Below, in pieces: positions 1 to 9,305 of a stretch of 64,000 nt of DNA (the stretch's first letter is position 1; every line of letters starts with the position of its first letter). Position numbers and translations under genes: made by a program. The stretch lies in assembly GCA_021732085.1 (NCBI GenBank), contig JAKFVQ010000008.1:143626-207625 (forward strand), given 5' to 3'. The notes beneath the pieces are model-generated. The model had not been told where the DNA came from. It searched no databases and saw only the letters and a list, made by a program, of their open reading frames with translations. The DNA comes from Candidatus Obscuribacterales bacterium (GTDB lineage: Bacteria; Cyanobacteriota; Vampirovibrionia; Obscuribacterales; Obscuribacteraceae).

Positions 1-237
1 AGTATTTTGATTGAAACATACGGCGGCGGGCCGGTCGGCATCGAGGCGCTGGCAGCAAGCCTGGGCGAAGACTCCGACACCGTCGAAGATGTGTACGAAC
101 CATTTCTTATCCAATGCGGCTTTATCCAACGAACGCCTCGCGGGCGAGTGGCAACAGCTGCAGCATATGGACATTTAGGAAAAACAGCACCACTAGGACA
201 ACTTACGCTTAAGTTGGGCAACGATGCCGAATCATGA
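1..237 (+). CDS. ruvB: Holliday junction helicase RuvB, C-terminal fragment
   Basis: The reading frame is open from the first base, so the 5' part of the gene lies outside the window. The visible 78 residues match the winged-helix DNA-binding domain that ends Ruv[17 protein letters not shown], then [17 protein letters not shown] and [10 protein letters not shown]. RuvB is the hexameric AAA+ motor that drives branch migration with RuvA on Holliday junctions. The stop codon overlaps the start of the next gene (ATGA at 234-237), so the two are probably translationally coupled. The family call is secure; only this domain can be checked. Confidence 0.93.
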   Translation, partial: SILIETYGGGPVGIEALAASLGEDSDTVEDVYEPFLIQCGFIQRTPRGRVATAAAYGHLGKTAPLGQLTLKLGNDAES

Positions 238-1637
238 CTGCAATCAAAAGTAGCGAGCACTCACGAAAGCGACTGCTAATCACCATTTTAATATCCGCTG
301 CAGCAAACATAACAATGTTTGGAATTTTTGCCGCACCAGTTCTTGCACAAGAAACAGCAGAATTGAAAAACGCAAGTAAAAAAAATGGAACTGGCGCCGT
401 TATCGTTCGACAGGCACCGCCCCCCACACAGGACCCATCTGCAGATCCCATTCAAGTTGGTACAGCACAAGCGGAGGGGATCAAAGAAGACTTTGTTGTG
501 GGGAAAGTAAAATCCGTTGGTGAATCAAAAGTCAACAAAGAACTTTTGGACAAAACAGGGATGGTGACCAGAAGCCAACTTGCAGAGATTGAGCTGCAGG
601 AAGGTCCTGAAAAGGGTGCCACTGTCACAGTCGAAAACTCACTGGGCGATAACCCTTCCTTTAATATCAATCTTGCCCCGGGCAAAGAAGTGATACTGTC
701 TGTAGTATCAGAGCAGAACAAGCCTAAAGAATACAATATCGCTGACTACCATCGAGCACCGGCATTAATGCTGCTCGCCGGTATATTCCTGACGGTCTAC
801 CTCGTTTTTGGAGGCAGAAGCGGTCTTAAGTCGTTACTTGGATTAGTCATCGCAATATGTTTGATTGGGTTAGTATTGCTGCCGTTGAGCCTGCGCGGAT
901 TCAACCCGCTAATCAGCTCAGCCCTCATCTGTTTTGCGGCAGCCTGCGCAACAATTTTTTCAATTGCTGGGTTCAGCAAGAAATCCTTATCGGCATTCCT
1001 GGGCACCATCGGCGGAGTCATAATCGCAGGACTTGCGGCTTATCTTGTAATAGATGCCGCGCCATTGACCGGGTTATCTTCAGAAGAAGCGCAAATTCTA
1101 CGCGCCTCTATGCCGAAGCAACCTCTTTCCTTTTTCTCCGGACTACTTGCCGCATCAATGTTGATTGGCGCCCTTGGCGTGATTATGGACGTTGCGATTT
1201 CGATAGCATCGGCGGTGCAAGAGCTAAGTCAGACAGATCGCTCGCTGAGCCCAAAGCAACTTTACGAAAAAGGAATGAACGTCGGAAGAGACATAATGGG
1301 AAGCATGACTTCCACGCTCGTGCTGGCATATTCAGGAGGCGCCCTACCTCTTTTGCTGTTGATGTCTTCGATGCCTTCTATGAAATTGATCAACTTGGAC
1401 CTGGTCGCCAGCGAGATCGCATCTGCGCTTGCTGGCAGTTTGGGCCTGGTTCTGACCATTCCGCTGACGGCGCTGGCTTCGTCAAAGTTGATGGGTTTCG
1501 GTGCGACTCGGGAGCTGCCAAATTCAAAAAATGTTTTTGCTCAGCTCGACGAAGCTAGCAAGCTAAACGAGGAAGCCAATATAGCGGCGACTTCCTCGAC
1601 CTCAAATACATCCTCCACAAAAGGCGGGGAGGCTTAG
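234..1637 (+). CDS. YibE/F-like multi-pass membrane protein
   Basis: A 467-residue protein with an N-terminal hydrophobic segment (about residues 17-38, ending in a signal-like VLAQ), a soluble extracytoplasmic region to about residue 170, then a run of six to eight hydrophobic helices to about residue 440 and a Ser/Thr-rich tail. This order, and the [19 protein letters not shown] start of the membrane part, fits the YibE/F family, whose molecular role is not established. It overlaps ruvB by 4 bases and is followed 2 bases later by cdsA, so all three probably form one transcript. The family call is good; no substrate can be assigned. Confidence 0.75.
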   Translation: MTAIKSSEHSRKRLLITILISAAANITMFGIFAAPVLAQETAELKNASKKNGTGAVIVRQAPPPTQDPSADPIQVGTAQAEGIKEDFVVGKVKSVGESKVNKELLDKTGMVTRSQLAEIELQEGPEKGATVTVENSLGDNPSFNINLAPGKEVILSVVSEQNKPKEYNIADYHRAPALMLLAGIFLTVYLVFGGRSGLKSLLGLVIAICLIGLVLLPLSLRGFNPLISSALICFAAACATIFSIAGFSKKSLSAFLGTIGGVIIAGLAAYLVIDAAPLTGLSSEEAQILRASMPKQPLSFFSGLLAASMLIGALGVIMDVAISIASAVQELSQTDRSLSPKQLYEKGMNVGRDIMGSMTSTLVLAYSGGALPLLLLMSSMPSMKLINLDLVASEIASALAGSLGLVLTIPLTALASSKLMGFGATRELPNSKNVFAQLDEASKLNEEANIAATSSTSNTSSTKGGEA

Positions 1638-1639
1638 CA

Positions 1640-2536
1640 ATGCAAAGAGTTATCTATGGATTTTTACTCTTCGGAATCGCACTTGCAGGGCTGGCAGCCG
1701 GCGGTGCTATCTGGGCTTTAACCCTGGGTGCAGCTTGCTACATAGGCGGAACTGAATTCATCACGATGACGCAAGCAAAAGGAATGAAGCCTTCGCCTCG
1801 CATTATTCGAAACATGATTATCGCATTTTTTGCACTTGCCGCTTTACCAGGCATCCCTGGACTCAACATCCCTCACGATTTTCCTATCCAACATTTTCCG
1901 CTCTTGCTAACAATTGGAGTATGTTTGTCATTCTTCCGATTGCTATTCAGAAATGAGAATCCGCCTGCCACCATCGCGGACATTGCCACGACAATATTGG
2001 GATTTATTTACGTGGGCTGGCTACCCAGCCACTTGATTTTGCTTCGCGATCTGGCGCCTGCCGGTGCCAAACTTCTAGCCAACCCACTGCAACAACCAGG
2101 CTTGGCTTATGTCTGGGCAAGTTTGTTTGTAATCTGGTCTACCGATGTCTTTGCCTATTATGCCGGCAAGAAATTCGGCAAGACCCTATTGTATCCACAG
2201 GTTAGTCCAAAGAAAACGATTGAAGGTGCATTTGGTGGGCTAGTTGCATCTATTTTTATGGCTCTCCTGGTAGTGTGGTGCGCAGACAATTACGTTTTCC
2301 CGAACGCTCCATTTCAGAATAAATTGTGGCAGGCACCACTACTTGGATTTTTCGTTTCAATTGGGGCGCAACTGGGCGATCTCTGCGAATCACTGCTTAA
2401 GCGCGATGCCGGAATGAAAGATTCAGGCAACTTGATCCCGGGACACGGCGGAATGCTGGATCGCGGCGATGGACTTATATTCGGCGGAGCTATCAGCTAC
2501 TACTGGATATGCATCGTCGTTTTAGGAATTCTGTGA
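1640..2536 (+). CDS. cdsA: Phosphatidate cytidylyltransferase
   Basis: This 298-residue integral membrane enzyme makes CDP-diacylglycerol from CTP and phosphatidic acid, the entry to phosphatidylglycerol and other phospholipids. The C-terminal signature is clear: VSPKKTIEGAFGG near residue 195, then SLLKRDAGMKDSG and PGHGGMLDRGDG near 250-280, which supply the metal- and nucleotide-binding acidic residues. Several hydrophobic helices precede it. The length is normal for the family. The start is supported by a GGGGAGG ribosome-binding site inside the end of the preceding gene, two bases upstream of this start, which points to co-expression. Confidence 0.93.
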   Translation: MQRVIYGFLLFGIALAGLAAGGAIWALTLGAACYIGGTEFITMTQAKGMKPSPRIIRNMIIAFFALAALPGIPGLNIPHDFPIQHFPLLLTIGVCLSFFRLLFRNENPPATIADIATTILGFIYVGWLPSHLILLRDLAPAGAKLLANPLQQPGLAYVWASLFVIWSTDVFAYYAGKKFGKTLLYPQVSPKKTIEGAFGGLVASIFMALLVVWCADNYVFPNAPFQNKLWQAPLLGFFVSIGAQLGDLCESLLKRDAGMKDSGNLIPGHGGMLDRGDGLIFGGAISYYWICIVVLGIL

Positions 2537-2705
2537 CATAGACCAAACAGGATCAAAGCAAATCCTGCACTGGATTTACGCACAGCAACGCCCAAGCTGC
2601 TATTTTTGGGGGTGCGATAAAAGCTGCCCGGTTTTGGGTATGTCATGTCTTGTGTGAATTGTGCCTCTTGTGCCGATTTAAGCAAATTCCTCGGGGATAG
2701 CTGTT

Positions 2706-4166
2706 ATGCCGAAAGTTTTAGTGGTAGAGGACTCCGATGACGTCCGCGAGAATGTGGTTCGTCTATTGCAACTCGACAAATATGATGTCGATGAGGCAGG
2801 ATTTGGCCAAGATGCCATCAAGTTGCTGAGTAGCAACGAATATGACGTCCTTATCTTGGACTGGGAACTGCCCGACATGTCTGGGGTGCAAATCTGCTCC
2901 CATTACAGAGAACAAGGTGGCTTGGCTCCAGTAATGATGCTTACCGGAAAATCCTCCATTGCCGATAAAGAGATCGGCTTGAACATCGGTGCCGATGATT
3001 ACTTGACTAAACCCTTTGAAGCAAGAGAACTTCTTGCTCGCGTCAAAGCTTTGTTGCGTCGCGCGGCAATGCCGAAGCCAATTAAGGCAGAGGCGGCTAT
3101 CTTACGTGAACTGGGACAAGGCGGAAACCTGGTTGGCAAAGTCCTTTGCGGCAAGTATGAAATCGTTGAAGTGATCGGAGAGGGCGGCATGGGCGCCGTC
3201 TATAAAGCAAAACACAAGAACCTGGGACATTTCGTCGCAGCCAAAATCATCAAGAAAGACCAGATGCTTGAAGAACGCAACAGAAAGCGCTTCGAGCAAG
3301 AAGCCAAAATTATGGCCTTGTGCAAACATCGAAATCTCGTCATGGTTTACGACCACGGTCACAATGATGATGGCTGCCCATACATTGTTATGGAATATTT
3401 GGAAGGCCAGAACTTAGGCAGCATTATTGCCGATAGACATAGCCTTGACTATGAGGAAGCGCTTCCTATTTTCATGCAAATTTGTGATGCATTGCAGCAC
3501 GCACATCAAAATGGCTTGATTCACAGAGATCTCAAGCCAGGCAATGTCATGCTTATGGAAGACGCCGAAGGAATGACAGTCAAAGTACTCGATATGGGAT
3601 TGGCAAAGATCATGCCATCAGGCGATAACGCCGGGCAACATCTTACCCAAACTGGCGAAATCTTCGGAAGCCCCCTATACATGAGTCCAGAACAAGGACT
3701 TGGTAATGCATTGGATCATCGCTCCGATATTTACTCGATGGGCTGCCTGATGTACGAGGTTCTGACTGGAACTGCGCCTTTTAGAGGCGACAACTTCATT
3801 CAGACAGTGTTCGCACACATCAATTCTCCAGCTGAGCCGTTTGCAAAAGTGGCACCGAATGCCAGAATCAAACCATCTGTCGAGAGAGCTGTACTGTCTT
3901 GCTTGGCAAAAGACCCAAGCAAGCGACCACAAAGCATGAGCGATCTCAGAGACGCATTGGTCGAAGCTATGGTCGCACCAGATGTGGTGCCAGACGAAGC
4001 GCCGACCAGTGGTCAACAGATCCGTCCAAACGTTGCGCCATCAAACTCGCTAGTCAATTCAGGACGGCAATCAGTCTCCAACTTGCTGAAACGCATGTCC
4101 GGATTGTTCTCGAAGCCGGAAGCAAAGCAAGATTCAAACCCACCTGTAGGCAGCGGCAAGCGCTAG
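2706..4166 (+). CDS. Receiver domain-Ser/Thr protein kinase fusion
   Basis: A 486-residue soluble protein with two signalling modules. Residues 1-120 form a receiver domain with all expected residues: the acidic pair in VVEDSDD, the phospho-accepting Asp in LILDWELP, Thr in MLTGKS and Lys in YLTKPFE. Residues about 150-420 are a Hanks-type kinase: glycine loop GEGGMGAVYKA, Lys in AAKII, catalytic loop HRDLKPGN, DMG in place of DFG, and GSPLYMSPEQ. The last 70 residues look disordered. The layout suggests that phosphorylation by a histidine kinase controls a Ser/Thr kinase. No cognate histidine kinase adjoins it directly, although two lie 2-5 kb downstream on the other strand. Confidence 0.9.
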   Translation: MPKVLVVEDSDDVRENVVRLLQLDKYDVDEAGFGQDAIKLLSSNEYDVLILDWELPDMSGVQICSHYREQGGLAPVMMLTGKSSIADKEIGLNIGADDYLTKPFEARELLARVKALLRRAAMPKPIKAEAAILRELGQGGNLVGKVLCGKYEIVEVIGEGGMGAVYKAKHKNLGHFVAAKIIKKDQMLEERNRKRFEQEAKIMALCKHRNLVMVYDHGHNDDGCPYIVMEYLEGQNLGSIIADRHSLDYEEALPIFMQICDALQHAHQNGLIHRDLKPGNVMLMEDAEGMTVKVLDMGLAKIMPSGDNAGQHLTQTGEIFGSPLYMSPEQGLGNALDHRSDIYSMGCLMYEVLTGTAPFRGDNFIQTVFAHINSPAEPFAKVAPNARIKPSVERAVLSCLAKDPSKRPQSMSDLRDALVEAMVAPDVVPDEAPTSGQQIRPNVAPSNSLVNSGRQSVSNLLKRMSGLFSKPEAKQDSNPPVGSGKR

Positions 4167-4219
4167 AAGTAGAAGTAAAAGCAATAGCTAGATGCAGCAG
4201 GAGACCTATTGGACCAGCT

Positions 4220-4579
4220 CTATTTCTGGCGGTCGTTTATCGTGCAACCTTTCATAGGGTTGTGAACGTATAGTGTGTCATAGTTGTATCGCGGCATGCC
4301 ACCATAACCGAACGACCAATCCTTGTACCTTGAGAATTCAAGCCTAGTCACAGTGTTGGAGTACTGGCTAAAGTCAAAACTAGCCTTAACTTCCTTATCG
4401 TCGACGTTCTTTGCCTTCTCCTCAAGCGCTTTACCGGTGCTAAGCCGTTGCTCGCAAGATAGCGACATCCACTCATCAGCAAGCTTCTGCTGCAACTCAA
4501 ACTTTGCCATATTAGACGGCGAATCCATTTGTTGCTTCGCGTCTTGAATGAATTTGTCCGCTCTTTCAAAATCGTTCAT
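4220..4579 (-). CDS. Small hypothetical protein, helical N-terminus
   Basis: A 119-residue protein starting at an ATG with GGAG eight bases upstream; a longer form beginning at 4606 is possible but has no such site. The N-terminal half is charged and helical (NDFERADKFIQDAKQQM onward). The C-terminal half is rich in aromatic residues (YKDWSFGYGGMPRYNYDTLY). No known family was recognised. It points the same way as the next unknown gene (4716-5288) and the two could be co-transcribed. It is kept because of the start site and the protein-like composition. Confidence 0.5.
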   Translation of the reverse strand: MNDFERADKFIQDAKQQMDSPSNMAKFELQQKLADEWMSLSCEQRLSTGKALEEKAKNVDDKEVKASFDFSQYSNTVTRLEFSRYKDWSFGYGGMPRYNYDTLYVHNPMKGCTINDRQK

Positions 4580-4715
4580 ACAGCCACTCCAATTGCTTTC
4601 TCGCACACTCTAAAGTTCAAGTCGAGCTCAACCAATGGGGGAATCACGAGAGAAACAAAACATGCGGGGATTAACAGTGCAGCACTGATAATTCTCACCT
4701 TCGGTATCAATGGTA

Positions 4716-5288
4716 CTAGAAGCCTTGCGCCGCTTCCATTTGCTTCTTCCATACTTCATTAGCAAGCGCGGCAGCAGCACGCGCGGTTTCTTGAAGCACC
4801 TGCGACATCCCATTGATTATTTCGCTAAATATTGCCATAAGAAACTGGAAGATTGAACCAAGAATTCCCATTGGTCCAGAAGAAATAGCCGCTGTCAGCA
4901 TTTCACCCATCTTTGAAAACATTTCGCCGACAGCCTTGCCCATATCCAGCCCGCCATCCAGACCTTTCTCAGTCGTAGAAGCCGCATCAGCTTGGTGCAA
5001 AGTCTCAACTGTACCACCGGGAGAGGCCAACTCCACGCCGGGCGCGTTCATCCCTTCCATGTGAAGCGTTTGAACATTCTCCATACCTTGAGGCATTGAA
5101 GAATCGAACAATTCGATCGAAGGAAGGGTCCCGTTAAGCTCAACGGGCTGGGGACCGTACATTACGCCGATAGCCTCTTTCAAATCGGGCAGAGTCTGGT
5201 TTCCCAGAAGAGAGTCCATGACTCTATCTCCCACCTTATTGAACGCATCCATAAGGACACCGGCGTCCTTAGTAGAGTTCGGCATCAC
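4716..5288 (-). CDS. Hypothetical protein with one central-to-C-terminal hydrophobic segment
   Basis: A 190-residue protein. It is acidic and Gly/Met-rich to about residue 125. A hydrophobic stretch follows (GPMGILGSIFQFLMAIFSEI, about 138-158), then an Ala/Gln-rich helix at the end. Such a profile occurs in small membrane-active or secreted proteins, but no family was recognised. The start is uncertain. The first usable codon is GTG at 5288 with no clear ribosome-binding site. The frame stays open upstream to a stop near 5360, and the only good GGGAGAG site there precedes an ATT rather than an ATG or GTG codon. Confidence 0.5.
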   Translation of the reverse strand: MMPNSTKDAGVLMDAFNKVGDRVMDSLLGNQTLPDLKEAIGVMYGPQPVELNGTLPSIELFDSSMPQGMENVQTLHMEGMNAPGVELASPGGTVETLHQADAASTTEKGLDGGLDMGKAVGEMFSKMGEMLTAAISSGPMGILGSIFQFLMAIFSEIINGMSQVLQETARAAAALANEVWKKQMEAAQGF

Positions 5289-5463
5289 GGCTTCGCCGAG
5301 CTGCTGCCATCCTTCTCCTTCGTCCTGCGTAAAAATAGTAAGTGTCTCTCCCTGACCCCCTTACTCTAGGCGTGCAGGCAGAACTTGTCAATGCAGCAAA
5401 ACACAGTGCTGGCAATCTTTTCAAGCGTTTCTCGTACACAGTTTAGTGTACGTAGCGGATTTT

Positions 5464-5796
5464 TTAGCTTGCTTCAACCGCAGATGTTTCTATTCGAACA
5501 TTCAACCATTTGCTGATCGCAAGAAAAATGGCGGCAATATTATTCATGCTCGGGTTGCCGCTTTCAGATAGCATGCGGTGCAAGCTTTTGGCTGGTATCT
5601 CCGTATGGTTGGAAAGTGTTTCAAAACCAATTGTCGCATTGACCAAGTCACGCAAAATCATACGAGAAGTTTCTGGATCTCCGTTTAAACTTAAATAACT
5701 CGCCTCATCAAGCAACGCTCTTGCATATGCGGGATCTCTATTAAATCGCGCAATAACCGTATCCTTGAAGTCTTTTGTCAATGCCATCGTTGTCAC
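5464..5796 (-). CDS. HigA-type antitoxin / helix-turn-helix regulator
   Basis: A 110-residue protein typical of antitoxins paired with HigB/RelE-like toxins: KDFKDTVIARFNRDPAYARAL, GDPETSRMILRDLVNAT, then a helix-turn-helix with KSLHRMLSESGNPSMNN. Such proteins bind and neutralise the toxin and repress their own operon. The GTG start overlaps the ancestral stop of the toxin gene by 4 bases (GTGA at 5793-5796), the usual toxin-first coupling. It is intact although its toxin is broken, so it may persist as an orphan regulator or anti-addiction factor. An alternative ATG lies three codons downstream. Confidence 0.85.
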   Translation of the reverse strand: MTTMALTKDFKDTVIARFNRDPAYARALLDEASYLSLNGDPETSRMILRDLVNATIGFETLSNHTEIPAKSLHRMLSESGNPSMNNIAAIFLAISKWLNVRIETSAVEAS

Positions 5797-6108
5797 CGAT
5801 CTTTCTTTTCTTTCCTGATCTTATACTCAGCGTGCAATAGCTTCGCTTGTTCGACGTCTGCAGATTGCCGTCTTTTGGTTCCGCCTCCAAAGAGAATTAT
5901 TAGGTCTGAGCCAGGTAAATACGGTATCCTGGGCCCCAATCAATTTTGTATTCTCCAATGCCATCGAACCATTGATAGCAGATACCAAACCTCTTTCCAT
6001 TCTCAACTTAGCTGTCGTCACTTTTGCTGCCGCACTGGGATCGAGTGAATCGAACCACTCAGCGTATGGGCTGGACCCATCTTCTTTTAAGTACTCTTGT
6101 ACCTTCAT
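5793..6108 (-). pseudogene. HigB/RelE-like toxin gene broken by two frameshifts
   Basis: Three frames must be joined to recover a Gp49/HigB-like toxin. From the ATG at 6108: EYLKEDGSSPYAEWFDSLD and AAKVTTAKLRMERG. Then, after a shift near 5960-5975: DGIGEYKIDWGPGYRIYLAQ. Then, after a second shift near 5900-5912: LIILFGGGTKRRQSADVEQA, ending in TGA at 5793-5795. The rebuilt 105-codon span has the normal length and order for the family, but its 316 bases are not a multiple of three. Read literally, the first frame ends at 5827 with an unrelated tail. Sequencing error at two places is the alternative to true decay. Confidence 0.85.
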
Positions 6109-6149
6109 TATTCCACAGTAACATATATGTTACTATCATGCAAGCTAGA

Positions 6150-7622
6150 CTAGGCGGCGGATCTTGAGACTGGTTTTGGGAGTTTCAGGCGTATCCAGAA
6201 ACAGGAGCCGCCAAGCTCGCGAGCGCTGTATCCAATTTCTCCGCCGTGCGCGAGGATAATTTTCTTGGCGATGGGCAAGCCCATGCCTTTTAATAAACCT
6301 GAAGAGCTACTACGAAAGCGTTCGAATATTTGATCGCGCAACTCAGCAGGCAGCCCGTCACCGGCATCAAGAATTTGAATCTCAACGGTTGACTGAGATT
6401 CAATTAGTTTGATTTCTATTGCGCCTCCATTCTTGGATGCAGTAATGGCATTATGCATGAGATTCCCGATTGCTTGCCGCATCCTCTCGGGATCAACATC
6501 GAGCTCAGCCATTGATTCTGGTACTTCAACAACAATTTGCTTCTGTGTGATATCTGCATTCAATTGTTTTACTACATCCTCAATCAAAGACTCGATATAC
6601 ACCGCCTTTGGTGACATCTCCAATTTTCCGGCTTCCAGTTTTTCCAAATCCAAGAGATCGTTGATCAACTTCAAAAGCTGTTTCAACTTCACTTCGGAAT
6701 CGGCAACGCGACTTTGCGAATCCCCGCTAAGCTCGCCAGCCATGCCCATCCCCATGAGTTCGAAGGTGAGGTTTACAGCAGCTAGAGGAGTGCGTAACTC
6801 ATGACTTACCATTGCAAGAAATGCCTGGCGTTCGTTTTGAGCGGCGTCAATTGCATCAGCCATATCATGCAACTCACCATCGAGCTTGGAGATTTCATCG
6901 CCGCCTTGCATGCGCTCATGCATTTTTTCCTTCCGACTTATCAGGCGTGTATTATCAACGAGCAGCAACAAGCGGCTTACCACGCTCCTCCAGAGGAATG
7001 TAGAGAGCGCAAGCACAAGAAGAATATTTCCAACACAACCGGCTGCGACGATTGCTCTGATCTGCTGACGCCTCTTCGAATGCTGCTCCGGGAAAGTTTT
7101 GAGCGTATCTTCTTGCTCTTTGATTAGATTGACCGCACTATGCTCCCAGTCCCATCGATACTCGCGGATTTTGGCGTAAAAGCCTTGTGCGTATGTGAAG
7201 GCTTCGCTCTTTTCCATAGTCACAACTTTCTCTTTGACTTTGTTGATCAAGCGAAACAATTTGCTCTGCAATTCTGCCAGCCCATCTATTTGCTTCTTCA
7301 TGTCGGCCGAACTGACGTGCTTCTGGAGCCATTTCGCGATGGACTTCATTTCCTTTTCGTTCTCCAAGGATTTGCGCTCAAGTTCGGGATCGCGATTCAT
7401 CACCCAGCTTTCCATCATGTGCTCATAGTCATTCAAAAGAAAAACGAGTCTCTGACTTTTCTTCAAAATTTCCTTCAGCGACTTTTCTTGCCTCACCTCG
7501 GCTTTCGTCTCATTAAGCTGATAAACGAGCGTTCCAACAAAGACTGCCTCGCCCAGCAACAAGAACGCTACAACAAGTAAGCATTGCCATTTCAAACTCA
7601 GCTTGTAGAACGCAGGGAGCAT
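6150..7622 (-). CDS. Membrane sensor histidine kinase (intact His)
   Basis: A 490-residue sensor kinase. A membrane helix at about residues 12-35 and another at about 188-208 enclose a charged, helical extracytoplasmic region of about 150 residues. A HAMP-like linker follows, then the H-box MVSHELRTPLAAVN with phospho-acceptor His274. The ATPase domain has the N-box NLMHNAITASK, DAGDGLP and a shortened GMGLPIAKKI box. Its ATG shares one base with the stop codon of the kinase gene upstream (7622), so translation is coupled. The two proteins share architecture and are likely duplicates. No response regulator adjoins them. Confidence 0.92.
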   Translation of the reverse strand: MLPAFYKLSLKWQCLLVVAFLLLGEAVFVGTLVYQLNETKAEVRQEKSLKEILKKSQRLVFLLNDYEHMMESWVMNRDPELERKSLENEKEMKSIAKWLQKHVSSADMKKQIDGLAELQSKLFRLINKVKEKVVTMEKSEAFTYAQGFYAKIREYRWDWEHSAVNLIKEQEDTLKTFPEQHSKRRQQIRAIVAAGCVGNILLVLALSTFLWRSVVSRLLLLVDNTRLISRKEKMHERMQGGDEISKLDGELHDMADAIDAAQNERQAFLAMVSHELRTPLAAVNLTFELMGMGMAGELSGDSQSRVADSEVKLKQLLKLINDLLDLEKLEAGKLEMSPKAVYIESLIEDVVKQLNADITQKQIVVEVPESMAELDVDPERMRQAIGNLMHNAITASKNGGAIEIKLIESQSTVEIQILDAGDGLPAELRDQIFERFRSSSSGLLKGMGLPIAKKIILAHGGEIGYSARELGGSCFWIRLKLPKPVSRSAA

Positions 7623-9187
7623 TAACGACTCTCCTTTTGTGATTGTGCTGAAATTGTCCGCTGGTTACCAGCTTCCTCAGATGCCAGGAATTCGGGAGAA
7701 ATTCTTGACTCGCGCGGCACTAAGATCCAAAATGTACTGCCCTTGCCTAGCACACTGTCCACGCCAATTCTGCCACCATGGCGCTCGACAATTTGCTTGC
7801 AGATATTCAATCCCAGACCGGTGCCGGTTCCACGCTTGCCATCGGCAGCTTCAACTTGTTGGAATTTTTCGAAGATTGTGCTGAGCGCATTTTCTGGAAT
7901 GCCTCTTCCGCGATCTATGACCGAAAAACGCATCATCTCACGGTTATCCGCCAGCCCAGCCTTAAGCACTACAGACTCGCCTTTTGGTGAAAACTTCACA
8001 GCATTAGAAAGGAAGTTCACCATCACTTGAATCAACTTATCACCGTCAGCAAAAAATTGCCCTTCATCAAAATCTGATTGCAACGAGATTCCCTTCTCCT
8101 CGGCGAATGCCTTGACCGCATCAATGGATCTCTCCACCAGATCAGATACAAGAACTTTCTCTGGCGACAATTTGATCTCCGGCGGTGCAATCGAATCCGA
8201 CGCGGTCAAATCGTCCACAATGCCTACAAGGCGCTTGATGTTCTTCTGCGCCATTACAAGCATCTTTTCCGATTTTGCTTCCTTGAAATCGGTATCACTG
8301 CTTCTCATCACAGCGAGGTTGGAAAGAACATTATGCAGAGGCGCGGATAGATCCTCCCGAAATACGGCGATATAGCTGCGCCGCAAGCGCTCATGCTCTT
8401 GAATCTGCCGAGCCATTTCGTGAAAGGATCTATCCAACTGGGTGATCTCGTCTCGCCCTTTCAATTCACTTGCCAGCGTCGAATTAGCCCTCAACGCCCT
8501 GGTATTTTGGAGAATAACCTGCAAACGAGCAACAATATCCCTAGTCAAAAACACAGAAAGTCCCAAGGCAAGCACCATGTTTGCGGCAAGCCCAGAAAGA
8601 ACTATCGCCAGCATGTCCTTCTGAAAGGCATCTTGAGACGGTTCAAGTGAATTCATTTCCTCTTGCTGCGCCTTCAAAAATTCGATTGCAAGATCTTGAA
8701 CGTGCCGCTTCGGTAGCCTAATGTCCTCATTGGAATCAATCACGACCAGCGGCTGCTCTATTTCCGGCGCTTTCTTGATCTTCTCGTTCCACTTGTAAAT
8801 GCGCGCGATCAAGGCTCGCGTCGCATAATCCAGATCTTTGAGTTTTGCCTTCTGATCAGCGGAACGGCAATGCTCTTTCAGATAGTCCAAATCGGAAATA
8901 ATCTTGTCCAATGTGACATGCAAATCCTTCTCGGCTTTCTCAGTAAGACTATTGTTGTACGCCCATTGCTTTTCATGTGCAGTATAAAATCCCCGCGTGA
9001 TCGCCTGGGTGTGAATATAAATGTCTTTTATCGATGACTCGTAGGCAGCATCTTTTTCCGCTTTATCAAGCTGCATCATGAGCGCCGCAACAAAGACGAG
9101 CTCAAGAGCCACCAGCATGAGAATGAGTAGGATGCCCTTAAGTGTTAGCCACATGAATACATCTAAAGTGCGGAAGTCACCAAGCAT
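7622..9187 (-). CDS. Histidine-kinase-like protein lacking the phospho-acceptor His
   Basis: A 521-residue paralogue of the next kinase: membrane helix near the start, extracytoplasmic helical region, second membrane helix, HAMP-like linker, dimerisation helices and ATPase domain. The H-box reads YIAVFREDLSAPLHNV. Aligned to its neighbour's LAMVSHELRTPLAAV, the phospho-acceptor His is Glu278. The ATPase domain keeps NFLSNAVKFSP, DRGRGIP and GTGTGLGLNI, so ATP binding is expected. The ATG at 9187 was chosen because it directly precedes the membrane segment; an upstream TTG at 9226 would add 13 residues. It is the first gene of the two-kinase operon. Confidence 0.88.
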   Translation of the reverse strand: MLGDFRTLDVFMWLTLKGILLILMLVALELVFVAALMMQLDKAEKDAAYESSIKDIYIHTQAITRGFYTAHEKQWAYNNSLTEKAEKDLHVTLDKIISDLDYLKEHCRSADQKAKLKDLDYATRALIARIYKWNEKIKKAPEIEQPLVVIDSNEDIRLPKRHVQDLAIEFLKAQQEEMNSLEPSQDAFQKDMLAIVLSGLAANMVLALGLSVFLTRDIVARLQVILQNTRALRANSTLASELKGRDEITQLDRSFHEMARQIQEHERLRRSYIAVFREDLSAPLHNVLSNLAVMRSSDTDFKEAKSEKMLVMAQKNIKRLVGIVDDLTASDSIAPPEIKLSPEKVLVSDLVERSIDAVKAFAEEKGISLQSDFDEGQFFADGDKLIQVMVNFLSNAVKFSPKGESVVLKAGLADNREMMRFSVIDRGRGIPENALSTIFEKFQQVEAADGKRGTGTGLGLNICKQIVERHGGRIGVDSVLGKGSTFWILVPRESRISPEFLASEEAGNQRTISAQSQKESR

Positions 9188-9267
9188 TATTCCCGGGATG
9201 AAGCCCTTAGAACAAGGCGCAAGCAAAGTGCAAAGATTAAGGGGGGACAGAGCGACATATGGTTTTG

Positions 9268-9276
9268 TGGTATATT
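9268..9276 (+). promoter_or_regulatory. Extended -10 promoter for tRNA-Ser
   Basis: TGGTATATT forms an extended -10 element (TGn plus TATATT) whose end lies 30 bases before the tRNA. No strong -35 was seen. The position fits initiation of a tRNA precursor with a short leader. Confidence 0.45.
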
Positions 9277-9305
9277 CATATCTACGCTCTGCGCGAATTT
9301 GCCGT

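Noticed and set aside
857..1558. 233-codon frame inside the YibE/F gene
   Set aside because: It is an out-of-frame shadow, rich in Arg and Cys, within a gene whose own frame has clear membrane helices.
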